Source of the DNA: Alkalihalobacillus bogoriensis ATCC BAA-922
GTDB lineage: Bacteria > Bacillota > Bacilli > Bacillales > Bacillaceae_F
Direction of reading: 5' to 3'
Length of the DNA stretch: 64,000 nucleotides
Assembly (NCBI RefSeq): GCF_000621445.1
Contig: NZ_KK211277.1
Location: 408,373 to 472,372, forward strand
The notes under the pieces: model-generated
What the model was told of the DNA's origin: nothing
Seen by the model: only the letters and a program-made list of their open reading frames with translations
The model's database searches: none
Part shown: positions 1-9,750 of the stretch, in pieces
How positions within the stretch are numbered: the stretch's first letter is position 1
How the letters are laid out: each line of letters begins with the position of its first letter
Program-made: the position numbers and the translations under genes

Positions 1-5
1 GTTTT

Positions 6-30
6 GTCCTTCATCACATCGATGAAGGAC
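6..30. terminator. Hairpin downstream of the pectate lyase gene
   Basis: A perfect 10-bp inverted repeat (GTCCTTCATC / GATGAAGGAC, 5-nt loop) lies 20 bp beyond the stop codon of the lyase gene. Read on the minus strand it is followed by AAAAC, not by a T-run, so it may stabilise the 3' end or serve a gene left of the window. Termination is an inference. Confidence 0.45.
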
Positions 31-49
31 ACTTTCATTCTGGCATATA

Positions 50-3000
50 CTAGAACGTTTGCTTTTGCTTCTTTCTAGCAATCCAAACACCGAATACCAG
101 CAATAAAATACCTAAGAAAAGCCAATTATACATAGTCGTATATGTTATCGGAAGCTTGTTTTTACCATCTAGAGTTGGCACTTGAGATAGCTCCTCTTCT
201 TCTCCTTCTGGCGGCAACTTCTCTTCTTCTCCTCCCGGTGGCAACTTCTCTTCTTCTCCTCCCGGTGGCAACTCTTCTTCTTCTCCTCCCGGTGGCAATT
301 CTTCTTCTTCTCCTCCCGGTGGCAATTCTTCTTCTCCTCCCGGTGGCAACTCTTCTTCTTCTCCTCCCGGTGGCAACTCTTCTTCAGAAGCATTCATTAA
401 AGCAGAAAATTTATCCCACACATCATCCCAAAGAATATTTCCGTCCTCATCCCTTTTCACTGAAACAATTCTACCTTGACTATCATATTCAAAAAGAGCT
501 TGGACGCTATCGAAAATATCGTCTGGGAGTATATCTCCCGCTTCGTTGACGGATTTGTCTCCATCAAACATATAATTTCGATTTGACTTAAGGGGTGTTG
601 GAAAACGATCTCTTTCCTTTTTCCCCTCCTTCGTTTGATAAGAGACAAAGCCATCGATCGTAAAGTCTGTTGGAATTTGGGCATAGGTTGTAAAGCTAAG
701 GTTAGCACCTTTATTATTTACTCCGATATTATTTTCGGCAATTACTCCTGGGTTACTATTACTCGTGAAGCCGAAATATCCATTTTCAAATGCGATGCTA
801 TTTTTGATGACATGTCCAACGTGAACCCCTTCTCCCCCTAGTTTAAATCCATTTTTTCCTGCATTTCCTTCATAACCATTTGTTAATGTACCATTATGAA
901 ACGCGATGCTATTTTCAATCGTTACTGCACCAATCGCTCCTGTTCCAACTTTTGTATACAAATCCCAGCCATCATCAATATTATTATGAGCAATCGAGCC
1001 ACTAAACACATTTCCTTCACCAACTGTCAGTTTTGCAGCAAACCCATCGGCATTATTTTCAGATGGATCACGATTATCAAAAGATACACTATTTAACACT
1101 GTATTGAAAGCTGGCCACTCTTCTCGAGGTGTAGACGGATCGGTGCGACTAATTTGTAACCCTGTATCCCCATGTTCAAAAACGCGAACATTTTCAACGA
1201 TATTGTGGCTTCCACCGATTGTATATCCTTTTGTATTACCAGCGGATTTCGCAAAATCTATTCCAATAACGTGCCAATAATCGCCGCTATGGACAACTCC
1301 TTCAGACTTACGATCAAAATCAACTAACGGTCGCTCTTCTGCATCAGGGTCAGCCAGCAAATATTTCAATGCGTTCTCTGAACCATCGTTGTATTTTTTT
1401 ATTTCAAGAGGTGCTTGACGAACATAATGGCCTTCTTGAACGATAATGGCCTGTCCTTTTTGTAAAAAATCAATCGCCGTATCGAGGTCAAGCGGGTTCC
1501 CCTTTGTTCCTTCTCCCGTGCTTTCTCCATCTGGTGAAACATAAATATCTTCACCATTACGATACAATCTGTGCTCAACTGAAAAGTTTTTTACAATTTG
1601 GTGATAGACTGTTAAAAATTGTGTATCATCCGGTAAAAAGACAATCGTTAAATTCGTTCTGTCATTTTCATTTATCGTAGTCGGAATTTGCAGTTTTTCG
1701 CCAGACACGATTTCTTGCTCTTGAACAATTTCCTCTTGACCTCGTTTCACAGTAACAACACCATCAACATTAGAGCGTAGCAATAAGTCATACTCTGTTT
1801 CTGCTGTTTTATCAAGTGATAAAATGTCAATTGACGGATTTATCGGCTGTTGTGGTGGATCAACTTTCGGTTTGTCTGTCTTTACAGCTGTTACTCGAAA
1901 GTCAATATTGCTCACTTCAATTGTCGCAAGGCGTGCGGTATAAAAACCGACATATACTTTCTCATCTTGCACATGTAAAATGTCTGGTTCATAAAAAATA
2001 ACTTCTTCCCCATCATTGAGTGCCATTGTATATCCACTATTTGTTTTTGTTAATGTTAGACGATACGGCTGCTCTGGGTGCGTCGAGGAAAGGTTTGGTT
2101 TCCCCTGCTTTAACATGTAACTTTGTATTCCTTCACTTCCTTCGCCATCAGGAGCAAGGACACCAGTTCGGATAAATCCTTGTGTTCCATTTGGATTTCT
2201 TGTCCCCCCACTGTATCCACCAACGGCTGCTATATTGGAAGCAAATACACTCGCATCTTGGACCGAATTAATCGCGTCTCTTGCCATTAATCCGAAAGAT
2301 TCTTGTCCGTCATGTGGTTCTTTTGCATATTCAACGACTTTAAGATCAGCCGATAACGTAAAATTATCTTCTGTTGCATCAATTTCTGTGTAAAAATAAG
2401 AAACTCCATCATGGTCTCCCGTAATTTTCCCACCGCCTTCTAATGCAACAAGTCGTACTGTGCCGTCATCAAGTGTTTCAATATAATTACGTTGACTTGA
2501 GGTCGATTGTCCAAACACGATGGAATTCCATTCATAATCAACAACCTCTCTTACTGTCACAAATAATGAAATCGCTTGAATCGCAGGATCAGTTGGAACT
2601 ATGACAATGTCGTAGGTTCCTTTTTTACTTGAATCAAAACGGGAGGAATCAACCCTATATTGCTCTTTTGGATAAACTTCTGTTTCCCCGTTATCATATA
2701 CTTTAGAAACTTCTAAACCGGTTGAATTAAAGCTCTCCCCTATCGTATAGGTCGTAGTTGGGTACTCTGTTATCTCAAGACCGATGAGCTCTTTTTCCTT
2801 GACAATAACTGAAAAACTAGTCGTGATCCCTTTGTGGCTTATTTCCACATCTTTTTCTCCAATAAAACTTGTATCAAGCGGTGCGACTTCATACTCATCC
2901 GGCAATAGGCGAACTTCATTCCCATTACTATACGTCGCATACATTCGTAATCCGGCTAAATCAATGTCTTCCTCTAAGAAATACACTGTTTTTTGCGGGA

Positions 3001-4849
3001 GTTGTTTTATCGTTACACTCGTTAATTCTGCGTCTATTACAACGATAGAAAAGGTAGTCTGAATATGAGAGGCTTCCTTTGCCGTCACAGTAACCGTTTT
3101 TCTTCCTGGTTCCGAGAAAGTATACTGCTCGACTCCTTCTCCATCGATAGTAAGGACATAATCAGCATTTGATAATTCCTCCTTGTAACCGTTTTCATAT
3201 TTTCCGATAATCGTTAACCCTTCAGTTCTAAACGAATCACCAATATAATAGTTTGTTTTTGCTGGATAAAAGGAGATTGATAATTCGGTTAAAGTTAAAG
3301 CAATGATCTTGAGGTCAATGGTTGCTGTTGCGCCTTGGTAATGTAGTGTAATCGTATTTGTTCCCGGCGTCGAATTGTCGAATCCTGTGACAATATAGTC
3401 GCTGTCTTGTAAGACTTGCTCTGTCCCATCTGAAAATATAGCTTTCACTACTACATTTGACATATCCAATTGTTCACCGACAAGGTACTCTGTTTTCATT
3501 TGACTTGTATCAATTTGTAATTCATTAACTTCTCTTCTGTCAATGACAATATCAAAGTCTCGAAAGGTCACTTCGGCATCTCGAGCAACATAAACACCGG
3601 CATAGAGAGAATGGTGAAATAAATCTTCAGCGATGATGACTTCCTGTTGTCCGTTTGTTGATACAACATACGTATTTCCTGATTTTCGAATTGATAATTC
3701 ATATTCCTCTCCATTTGTCGGCACTGAAACTCCTTGAAAGGCATCTCGTTTTGTTTGATTTCCAGCTTGTTTGTAAAATCCTTTCATCACTGTATCTAGA
3801 GCTCCGACAGCGACATAATGACTCGTTACTGTTGTTGAGTCAAGATGTTGTCCGATTTCATCTCGGAGCATTAATCCAAATGACTTTTGATTTGGTGTAC
3901 TGATGTTAGCATTCTGATTAAATGCACGTACTTCAGCTTTTGTTGTTAAAAGAAAATTAGCATCTGCTGGTATTTCTTTAAACATAAAAGACAGTCCTTC
4001 ATCTCCAGAGGCAATTTTTCCACCTGAAGCGGTTAGTGTAACTGCACCATCCTCATGTGTAACCGGACCAGGATTACGTTCTTCACTCGTATTTCCTCCA
4101 AACGCACGAAACTCCCATTCACCAATGTCTATTTCATCGTTCACTATGTTTAATTGCACATCTGTAAATGTTACTGTCGTATTTCTAGACGTATATAAAC
4201 CAGCAAAATGAATGTCTCCGTTATAATGTTCGATCGTTTGAATTTCATCATCTACTTTCAAGATATACAGTTCCCCAAGTTTTTGGATGCTTAACTGATA
4301 TTCTTCTCCTGCAAGTGGTGGGGATGCTTGAAACTCAAAGCCGTTTTTTTGAATCGAACTTTCTTTATATTTATAAAATCCTTTCATTTGTTGATCGAGA
4401 GCTCCGACCGCAACGTAATCACCTGTAAACGTGCTATCATTTTCATTATCCAACACATTTCCTCTAACCATTATTCCAAAGGAAACTTGATTATTGGCCG
4501 TCCATTCCTCAACACGAGCTTTCGCCGTGATTTCAAAATTATCAGAGCTCTCCACTTCTTTGTAATAGTATGCAATTCCTTCACTAGAGCTTGCAATCTT
4601 ACCCCGGTTGTTTGTACTTCGTAGTGTTACAGTTCCAAGTTCATGTTCAGTAATTTCAAAGTTTTCATACGTAATGTTGGCTTGTCCACCATTATCACCA
4701 AACACAGCCCCATTCCAATCACTCTGAATTTGAATCATTTGTTCTTGGGATTTCTCACTTTGCTCTTCTGCTAGCACTGCCACATGCAAAGGTGATATAG
4801 CTAATACGATAGCTAATATAAAAGCAACCCAACTTTTCCTTTTCTCCAT
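50..4849 (-). CDS. Giant cell-surface pectate lyase (PL9) with triplicated beta modules and Big_3 repeats
   Basis: 1599 aa. It should cleave polygalacturonate or rhamnogalacturonan backbone by beta-elimination at the cell surface. Order: signal peptide (1-28); two related beta-rich modules of about 200 aa (38-235, 240-440; shared patterns GKIAS, SFGxMxR, VAVGA, KGFYK); four bacterial Ig-like Big_3-type repeats (about 450-770); a third copy of the 200-aa module (about 775-985); an Ig-like stretch; and a right-handed parallel beta-helix (about 1100-1405). The helix carries the PL9 hallmark NADGFAAKLT then NIDDGWDLY near 1265. A Glu-Pro-Gly-rich linker (1488-1553), an LPITY motif, a membrane helix and a KKQKQ tail resemble a sortase signal. 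The start was set at the ATG after AAAGGAGG with 6-nt spacing; an upstream in-frame ATG has no such site. The family call is firm; substrate detail is inferred. Confidence 0.85.
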   Translation of the reverse strand: MEKRKSWVAFILAIVLAISPLHVAVLAEEQSEKSQEQMIQIQSDWNGAVFGDNGGQANITYENFEITEHELGTVTLRSTNNRGKIASSSEGIAYYYKEVESSDNFEITAKARVEEWTANNQVSFGIMVRGNVLDNENDSTFTGDYVAVGALDQQMKGFYKYKESSIQKNGFEFQASPPLAGEEYQLSIQKLGELYILKVDDEIQTIEHYNGDIHFAGLYTSRNTTVTFTDVQLNIVNDEIDIGEWEFRAFGGNTSEERNPGPVTHEDGAVTLTASGGKIASGDEGLSFMFKEIPADANFLLTTKAEVRAFNQNANISTPNQKSFGLMLRDEIGQHLDSTTVTSHYVAVGALDTVMKGFYKQAGNQTKRDAFQGVSVPTNGEEYELSIRKSGNTYVVSTNGQQEVIIAEDLFHHSLYAGVYVARDAEVTFRDFDIVIDRREVNELQIDTSQMKTEYLVGEQLDMSNVVVKAIFSDGTEQVLQDSDYIVTGFDNSTPGTNTITLHYQGATATIDLKIIALTLTELSISFYPAKTNYYIGDSFRTEGLTIIGKYENGYKEELSNADYVLTIDGEGVEQYTFSEPGRKTVTVTAKEASHIQTTFSIVVIDAELTSVTIKQLPQKTVYFLEEDIDLAGLRMYATYSNGNEVRLLPDEYEVAPLDTSFIGEKDVEISHKGITTSFSVIVKEKELIGLEITEYPTTTYTIGESFNSTGLEVSKVYDNGETEVYPKEQYRVDSSRFDSSKKGTYDIVIVPTDPAIQAISLFVTVREVVDYEWNSIVFGQSTSSQRNYIETLDDGTVRLVALEGGGKITGDHDGVSYFYTEIDATEDNFTLSADLKVVEYAKEPHDGQESFGLMARDAINSVQDASVFASNIAAVGGYSGGTRNPNGTQGFIRTGVLAPDGEGSEGIQSYMLKQGKPNLSSTHPEQPYRLTLTKTNSGYTMALNDGEEVIFYEPDILHVQDEKVYVGFYTARLATIEVSNIDFRVTAVKTDKPKVDPPQQPINPSIDILSLDKTAETEYDLLLRSNVDGVVTVKRGQEEIVQEQEIVSGEKLQIPTTINENDRTNLTIVFLPDDTQFLTVYHQIVKNFSVEHRLYRNGEDIYVSPDGESTGEGTKGNPLDLDTAIDFLQKGQAIIVQEGHYVRQAPLEIKKYNDGSENALKYLLADPDAEERPLVDFDRKSEGVVHSGDYWHVIGIDFAKSAGNTKGYTIGGSHNIVENVRVFEHGDTGLQISRTDPSTPREEWPAFNTVLNSVSFDNRDPSENNADGFAAKLTVGEGNVFSGSIAHNNIDDGWDLYTKVGTGAIGAVTIENSIAFHNGTLTNGYEGNAGKNGFKLGGEGVHVGHVIKNSIAFENGYFGFTSNSNPGVIAENNIGVNNKGANLSFTTYAQIPTDFTIDGFVSYQTKEGKKERDRFPTPLKSNRNYMFDGDKSVNEAGDILPDDIFDSVQALFEYDSQGRIVSVKRDEDGNILWDDVWDKFSALMNASEEELPPGGEEEELPPGGEEELPPGGEEEELPPGGEEEELPPGGEEEKLPPGGEEEKLPPEGEEEELSQVPTLDGKNKLPITYTTMYNWLFLGILLLVFGVWIARKKQKQTF
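190..385 (-). repeat. Coding tandem repeat (E-L-P-P-G-G linker)
   Basis: Near-identical 24-27 bp units encode ELPPGGEEE-type repeats that link the catalytic part of the lyase to its membrane anchor. Units differ by one Glu codon. The opposite strand is open only because of this repetition. Such tracts usually span the wall and can change in length by slippage. Confidence 0.85.
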
Positions 4850-4921
4850 GTTTTTCCTCCTTTCATTTTGAACCAACAAACGCGCTCACGCCTTTCTAGT
4901 AATCTTTTAAATAAAATTCAT

Positions 4922-4949
4922 AAAAAGGAAGATTCACCTCTTCCTTTTT
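4922..4949 (-). terminator. Rho-independent terminator after uxaB
   Basis: An 11-bp stem (AAAAAGGAAGA / TCTTCCTTTTT) with a 6-nt loop sits between the uxaB stop and the lyase start. Its minus-strand T-run supports termination of uxaAB transcripts. Confidence 0.75.
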
Positions 4950-4962
4950 TATGAAAGAAATG

Positions 4963-4974
4963 AACAACGTTGTA
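4963..4974. promoter_or_regulatory. Pectin-regulon operator copy (AACAACGTTGTA)
   Basis: This is the weakest of four copies of a palindrome with core ACAACGTTGT. It lies 7 bp after the uxaB stop and upstream of both the terminator and the lyase gene. No clear promoter is seen next to it, so whether it controls the lyase is uncertain. Central CG symmetry is typical of LacI-family operators. Confidence 0.55.
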
Positions 4975-4980
4975 AAATGA

Positions 4981-6510
4981 CTATCGCGTAACCTGTTTTA
5001 TTTTTTCCTTCACAGTTGCTCGCATGCCATTGTTTACAATATGATTGACATCAGTTGTGACGGTTTGCGTTAAGTCTGGAATCAAATTTAAATCCATTCC
5101 CCATAACTCCTGATTTGCTAATATTTCCGTCACCATCATTTCAATCGTAGACTCATTACACTCCACTTTATTCCACGCATTTGAAAACTGTAACAGTACA
5201 TCTGGATTATCACGAATCGTATATTCTTGTTGTCCTCGTTTACCGATTAAAAAATCTCCCTCAACTCGAAGTGGACGATAGTAAGTAAATAAAGCTGCCA
5301 AAGAAAATACAATCGCATCTGGTAGCTTTTGATTTTGGCTTACATACTCTTGTAATGTAGGAAGTAATCTCGACTTATATTTATACACAGCATTCATGCC
5401 AATGTCGGTTAAAAAATGTTTATTATATGGGTTTAAAAAGCGTTCAATGACAGAAACAACAAATGCTTCTTTTTCTTGTTTTTCCATGTTCACCATTGGA
5501 AAGATTTCTTCATTGATTCCTTGTTCAAAAAAGCTTCGTAACGTTTCATCTGTCATTGCCTCTAACACCGTATCAACACCTGATAAATAACAAACGGCAA
5601 ACATCATCGTATGTGGCCCATTTAATAATCGAACCTTCAACTCGCGATATGGTGTCACATCGCCCCATTTTACATTTAACCCCGCTTTATGAAACGGAAT
5701 TTTTTCAGCTATATCCTCATCTGCCTCAATCGCAAACATATGATAAGGTTCTCCTGTTGTAAGAAGGCTGTCTTCATATTGCAACGTCTTGTTATAGTAA
5801 GCCAATTCACCTTTCGGATAACCCGTTACAATCCGGTCCACTAGTGTGTTACAAAACTTGTTATGCTCGCTTATCCAGTCGATAAATTCTTGTGGTAAGT
5901 TCCAATCACTAGCATACTGTAACACTAACTCTCGTAATCGATCCCCATTGTTCTCGATGAGCTCACAAGGGATAATGGTTAAGCCCGCTTTGGCTTTATC
6001 TTCGAAAGCTAAATAGCGGTGATGTAATATCGCTGTCACCTTTCCCGGAAATGACAGTGGACTTTCTTTTTCGTTATAGTTCTCTTTGTGATACGTCATC
6101 CCCGCTTCAGTTGTATTAGAAAACATAAATTCTAATTGTGGAGACTCAGCTAAAGTGACGATTTCACTCCAGTCTGTATACGGATTAATTGCTCGTGAAA
6201 TAGCCCTGATGATTTCGTTTTTTTCAACTCTTTTCCCCTCTTGAATTCCTCGTAATGAAACGGTGTACAAACAATCTTGGGCCAATAGTTTAGGAACAAC
6301 TTTTCCATGAGGTGTTGGTTGAACCGCTACAACCTTCCCGTTAAATAATCCTTGTTTATTCATCTGATGAATCATCCAATCGACAAAACCACGCATAAAA
6401 TTGCCTTCCCCAATTTGAATCACTTTCTCTGGAAGCTGTACTTCATCCTTACTAAATTCTACTTCTTCTGCGATTTTTGTCCGTTCTAACGCCAGATTTA
6501 ATTTTTGCAT
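4981..6510 (-). CDS. uxaB: Tagaturonate reductase (altronate oxidoreductase)
   Basis: 509 aa, a normal length for UxaB of the mannitol dehydrogenase superfamily. It reduces tagaturonate to altronate with NADH in the galacturonate isomerase pathway. Visible marks are the N-terminal nucleotide-binding stretch (VIQIGEGNFMRGFVDWMI), the NTTEAGM segment, and the C-terminal KVRLLNGPHT motif of polyol/uronate dehydrogenases. It starts at an ATG behind GAGGTGGG and follows uxaA by 30 bp, so the two form an operon. It acts after UxaC and before UxaA. Confidence 0.93.
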   Translation of the reverse strand: MQKLNLALERTKIAEEVEFSKDEVQLPEKVIQIGEGNFMRGFVDWMIHQMNKQGLFNGKVVAVQPTPHGKVVPKLLAQDCLYTVSLRGIQEGKRVEKNEIIRAISRAINPYTDWSEIVTLAESPQLEFMFSNTTEAGMTYHKENYNEKESPLSFPGKVTAILHHRYLAFEDKAKAGLTIIPCELIENNGDRLRELVLQYASDWNLPQEFIDWISEHNKFCNTLVDRIVTGYPKGELAYYNKTLQYEDSLLTTGEPYHMFAIEADEDIAEKIPFHKAGLNVKWGDVTPYRELKVRLLNGPHTMMFAVCYLSGVDTVLEAMTDETLRSFFEQGINEEIFPMVNMEKQEKEAFVVSVIERFLNPYNKHFLTDIGMNAVYKYKSRLLPTLQEYVSQNQKLPDAIVFSLAALFTYYRPLRVEGDFLIGKRGQQEYTIRDNPDVLLQFSNAWNKVECNESTIEMMVTEILANQELWGMDLNLIPDLTQTVTTDVNHIVNNGMRATVKEKIKQVTR

Positions 6511-6540
6511 TGCATTCCCACCTCACATCTTGTAATAGAG

Positions 6541-8034
6541 TTATAGAATAACGCCATCTTTAAAAATCGAAATCTCTTTAAATCCATTTTTTTCGTTATT
6601 TGTCCGCTTATAACCTGAAGCAAGATCGATAATGTAATCAAATAATTCATCTGTTAGTTCATCCATCGCTTTTCCATGAACTAAGTCTCCGGCATTAAAG
6701 TCAATCCAATTTTTTTTCTTTTCTGCTAATGCCGTATTCGTTGACATTTTCACAGTAGGAACAGGTCCCCCAAATGGTGTTCCTCTGCCTGTTGTAAAAA
6801 TGACGATATGTGCTCCTGCAGCTGCCAATGCTGTGACTGACACTAAATCATTCCCAGGTCCTTGCACTAAATTTAACCCTGTCTTTGTCACACGCCCACC
6901 ATAAGGCAAAACATCTGTCACAGGGGAAAATCCTCCTTTTTGAACACATCCTAATGACTTCTCTTCTAGCGTTGTGATGCCACCTTTTTTATTTCCTGGG
7001 GAAGGGTTTTCATAAACGACTTGATTATGTTTAAGGAAGTATTCTTTAAAATCATTCACTAAATCAACAATCTTATGAAACACCTGTTCATCTGATGCTC
7101 TGTTCATTAAAATCGTTTCTGCGCCAAACATTTCTGGAACTTCGGTTAATATCGTCGTTCCACCATGGGCAATTAGTTTATCTGAAAATGCCCCTACGAG
7201 AGGGTTTGCCGTAATTCCTGAAAATCCATCCGAACCACCACATTTTAATCCGACTTTTAATTTCGATAGTGGGACAGCTTCTCGCTTAAACGATTTGGCG
7301 TAAAAAACTAAATCACTAACTAGTTCAAGAGCTTCTTCAAGTTCATCGTCTGCTTCTTGAACACTTAAAAATTTCACGCGATTTTCATCATACTCACCAA
7401 TCACTTTTTTAAATTCGGCAATATGGTTATTTTCACAACCTAAACCTAAAACTAAAATCCCAGCGGCATTAGGATGGTGAACTAAATTGCTTAATATTTT
7501 TTGAGTATTATGAAGGTCGTCACCTAACTGAGAACAACCGAATAAATGTGGATAATGATAAACTCCATCAAATCCTTCTTGTTGAAATTGTTGATTGGCT
7601 GTTTTTGCTAGTAGCTCCGCTGTTTTATTAATACAACCAACAGTATTAATAATCCAGATTTCATTACGGATCCCGATGTCGCCATTTTTTCTCACATATC
7701 CATAGAATGTTCGGTCACTTTTCTTTTTTGTTAGCGAGGTTGTTGTTGGTGTGTACGTGTATTCAAGTGTACCAGCTAGATTTGTTGCGGTATTATCGGT
7801 ATGAACCCAATCCCCCTCTTGAATGTCTTGTTTTGCATGACCGATTGGAAAACCATATTTAATAATATCAGTTCCTGCTTTAATAAAGTCCGTAGCTATT
7901 TTATGACCAATAGGAATATCTTTCTTTACAATAATCTCTTTCTCTTGAAAAAAGAGCTTGTCGCCTTTTTCATAGTCTTTTAATGTCACAATAACATTAT
8001 CGTTTTGGTGCACATGAACGAACGAGGTATTCAT
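6541..8034 (-). CDS. uxaA: Altronate dehydratase
   Basis: 497 aa from the ATG preceded by AAGGGAGTG; a longer in-frame start 45 bp upstream runs into the operator and is less likely. The enzyme dehydrates altronate to 2-keto-3-deoxygluconate. The N-terminal SAF-like domain (about 1-90) and the large C-terminal domain with GYVRKNGDIGIRNE, LGLGCENN and KCGGSDGFSGITANP are diagnostic of UxaA. It is the first gene of uxaA-uxaB and has its own promoter with a perfect 18-bp operator over the likely start site. Confidence 0.95.
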   Translation of the reverse strand: MNTSFVHVHQNDNVIVTLKDYEKGDKLFFQEKEIIVKKDIPIGHKIATDFIKAGTDIIKYGFPIGHAKQDIQEGDWVHTDNTATNLAGTLEYTYTPTTTSLTKKKSDRTFYGYVRKNGDIGIRNEIWIINTVGCINKTAELLAKTANQQFQQEGFDGVYHYPHLFGCSQLGDDLHNTQKILSNLVHHPNAAGILVLGLGCENNHIAEFKKVIGEYDENRVKFLSVQEADDELEEALELVSDLVFYAKSFKREAVPLSKLKVGLKCGGSDGFSGITANPLVGAFSDKLIAHGGTTILTEVPEMFGAETILMNRASDEQVFHKIVDLVNDFKEYFLKHNQVVYENPSPGNKKGGITTLEEKSLGCVQKGGFSPVTDVLPYGGRVTKTGLNLVQGPGNDLVSVTALAAAGAHIVIFTTGRGTPFGGPVPTVKMSTNTALAEKKKNWIDFNAGDLVHGKAMDELTDELFDYIIDLASGYKRTNNEKNGFKEISIFKDGVIL

Positions 8035-8056
8035 TATTGTCACTCCCTTTTTTAAA

Positions 8057-8107
8057 AATAACAACGTTGTTATTCTCAATAGTATAAGACACCATCTTCA
8101 TTGTCAA
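8057..8107 (-). promoter_or_regulatory. uxaAB promoter with perfect 18-bp operator
   Basis: On the minus strand, -35 TTGACA (8102-8107), a 17-bp spacer and -10 TACTAT (8079-8084) form a near-consensus sigma-A promoter. Four bases downstream begins the perfect palindrome AATAACAACGTTGTTATT (8057-8074), where bound repressor would block initiation. The -35 overlaps the end of the preceding gene. Confidence 0.85.
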
Positions 8108-9075
8108 TCCATTGAGTGCTTTACAATTTTTTTGTTTTGTTGTCCTCGTTTATGTAAAAATAGGGGAAGCATTCGACCAAAAATCGCAGCTAATGTTTGT
8201 TGAAATAAAGTGCCAATGACAACAGGGACAGATACTTTTGCTGGAAAATATAAGATTGCTATCGTTGCACCAACACTAATATTTCTCATTCCACTATGAA
8301 ACATAAAACTAATCATGACATCATTTTCATATTTACAAAACTTTGCGACAGCTATTCCAAGAAGATAACCAAATGAGGCTACAAAAAGGACAACAAAAGC
8401 AATCATCAATAATTCAATATCTAAAGTTATAACAGGGGCAGCTACAGCACTATTTATTGCAATCACGATACATAAAGCTATTTTTGAAATAGGTGCTACA
8501 GTTATTTGAATGGCCTTCGCCCTACGATATGATAAATACTGAACAAACATACCAAGTAAAGAAGGAATGACAATCATCCATATTAAACTTGTCATCACTT
8601 CGGTTATTCGAATATCCACATTTGCACCGACAAATAAAAATAACGACAACGGAATTAACAACGGTGCCAATAATGTATTGATGACGACGATTAAGATGGA
8701 TAAGGATGAGTTCCCACCATAAATAGACACCCACATCATACTCACAACACCAGTCGGAATAATAAAGGCAATAATCAGCCCTGTTATCGTATAAGGATCG
8801 GTTGAAAAAGTTAAATGACCAATACTGTAAGCGATACAAGGCATGATACATTGAATGATGAGTAGTGCTACGAATATAGGAGTGGGTCGCAGTAGGATGA
8901 GTTTCATCCGACTTACTTGTATACCAAGACTACTTGCAAACGTAATGAAAGCAAACACCCATGGTACGGTATGAACAAACAAATAAAGCTCATTAGCAAA
9001 TAATAACCCGATACAAACACTTAATGGCGTTAAGAAAGCTAGTCGTTTTTGCAAAAATACATTAAGCGTATTCAT
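8104..9075 (-). CDS. SBF/bile acid:sodium symporter-family transporter
   Basis: 323 aa with about nine or ten hydrophobic segments. GMRNISVGATIAILYF near the C-terminus and the overall pattern match the bile acid/sodium symporter superfamily (BASS/SBF-like). The start overlaps the upstream DUF624 gene by 14 bp, so translation is probably coupled. As last gene of the pectin operon it could move an acidic sugar such as 2-keto-3-deoxygluconate or a uronate; that substrate is an inference from position only. Confidence 0.7.
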   Translation of the reverse strand: MNTLNVFLQKRLAFLTPLSVCIGLLFANELYLFVHTVPWVFAFITFASSLGIQVSRMKLILLRPTPIFVALLIIQCIMPCIAYSIGHLTFSTDPYTITGLIIAFIIPTGVVSMMWVSIYGGNSSLSILIVVINTLLAPLLIPLSLFLFVGANVDIRITEVMTSLIWMIVIPSLLGMFVQYLSYRRAKAIQITVAPISKIALCIVIAINSAVAAPVITLDIELLMIAFVVLFVASFGYLLGIAVAKFCKYENDVMISFMFHSGMRNISVGATIAILYFPAKVSVPVVIGTLFQQTLAAIFGRMLPLFLHKRGQQNKKIVKHSMD

Positions 9076-9721
9076 TTGAGACTTCTTTATTTACGTCCTC
9101 TTGAATTGTCTGCTTATTTTCAACTATCTTAAATATAATTGAAGCGATTTTCGTCATCACATAGCATACAAGACTAGCAGTAAAAAACGGGATTAACCCA
9201 GGTAAAAACATTAGAAGGTATTGGATAGCGACAATCGCAATCCCCATTACTATCATATACTGCGGATATGCGAGACTAAGTAGAAATGCGGTTTTTATAT
9301 AATGTGTCCCTTTGTTTTTTACATGTACATACACTGGGAAGAATAATAGAAATGTCATGAAAAACACAATCGTCAAAACAAGGAGAACATAACGAACCAT
9401 AGTCATCCAAAAGACTTGGTCTGTAGCCAGAGTAAAGTTTATATAAAGAATTAAACTGAAAAAAGCAAAAAATAAACCAAAACCGTTCGCTTTCATAAAC
9501 TCTTCTTTATAATACTGCCAAAACGTTGAAAATAAAGGAAACTCCTCTTTTTGAATGACCCATTTTCTCATCACCGCAAATAAAGCGACCGTAGCAGGCA
9601 TAATCCCAAATAAACCAAACCCTACGAGCGTAAACAAAATCCAGAGTAGATTCATGTAAGCTAAGCGAGAAATAATTACACTTACTCGATAAAAACCACC
9701 AACCCATCCACTCATCTCCAT
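9062..9721 (-). CDS. DUF624 (YesL/YteU-type) membrane protein
   Basis: 219 aa from the ATG behind AAGGTGGG; the upstream in-frame ATGs lack a ribosome site. Five or six membrane segments and the N-terminal pattern ending in GLFGIMPATVALFAVMRKW are typical of DUF624. These proteins sit beside CUT1 sugar ABC operons in Bacillales (YteU in the B. subtilis rhamnogalacturonan cluster); their function is not established. A second member occurs in the mannan locus at 37174-37770. Confidence 0.8.
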   Translation of the reverse strand: MEMSGWVGGFYRVSVIISRLAYMNLLWILFTLVGFGLFGIMPATVALFAVMRKWVIQKEEFPLFSTFWQYYKEEFMKANGFGLFFAFFSLILYINFTLATDQVFWMTMVRYVLLVLTIVFFMTFLLFFPVYVHVKNKGTHYIKTAFLLSLAYPQYMIVMGIAIVAIQYLLMFLPGLIPFFTASLVCYVMTKIASIIFKIVENKQTIQEDVNKEVSNEYA

Positions 9722-9750
9722 GTTTATCCCACCTTTCATACTCATTATTG

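Noticed and set aside
142-549. Plus-strand frame rich in Leu-Pro-Val repeats
   Set aside because: It is the antisense reading of the E-L-P-P-G-G linker repeat of the pectate lyase and has no plausible ribosome site.
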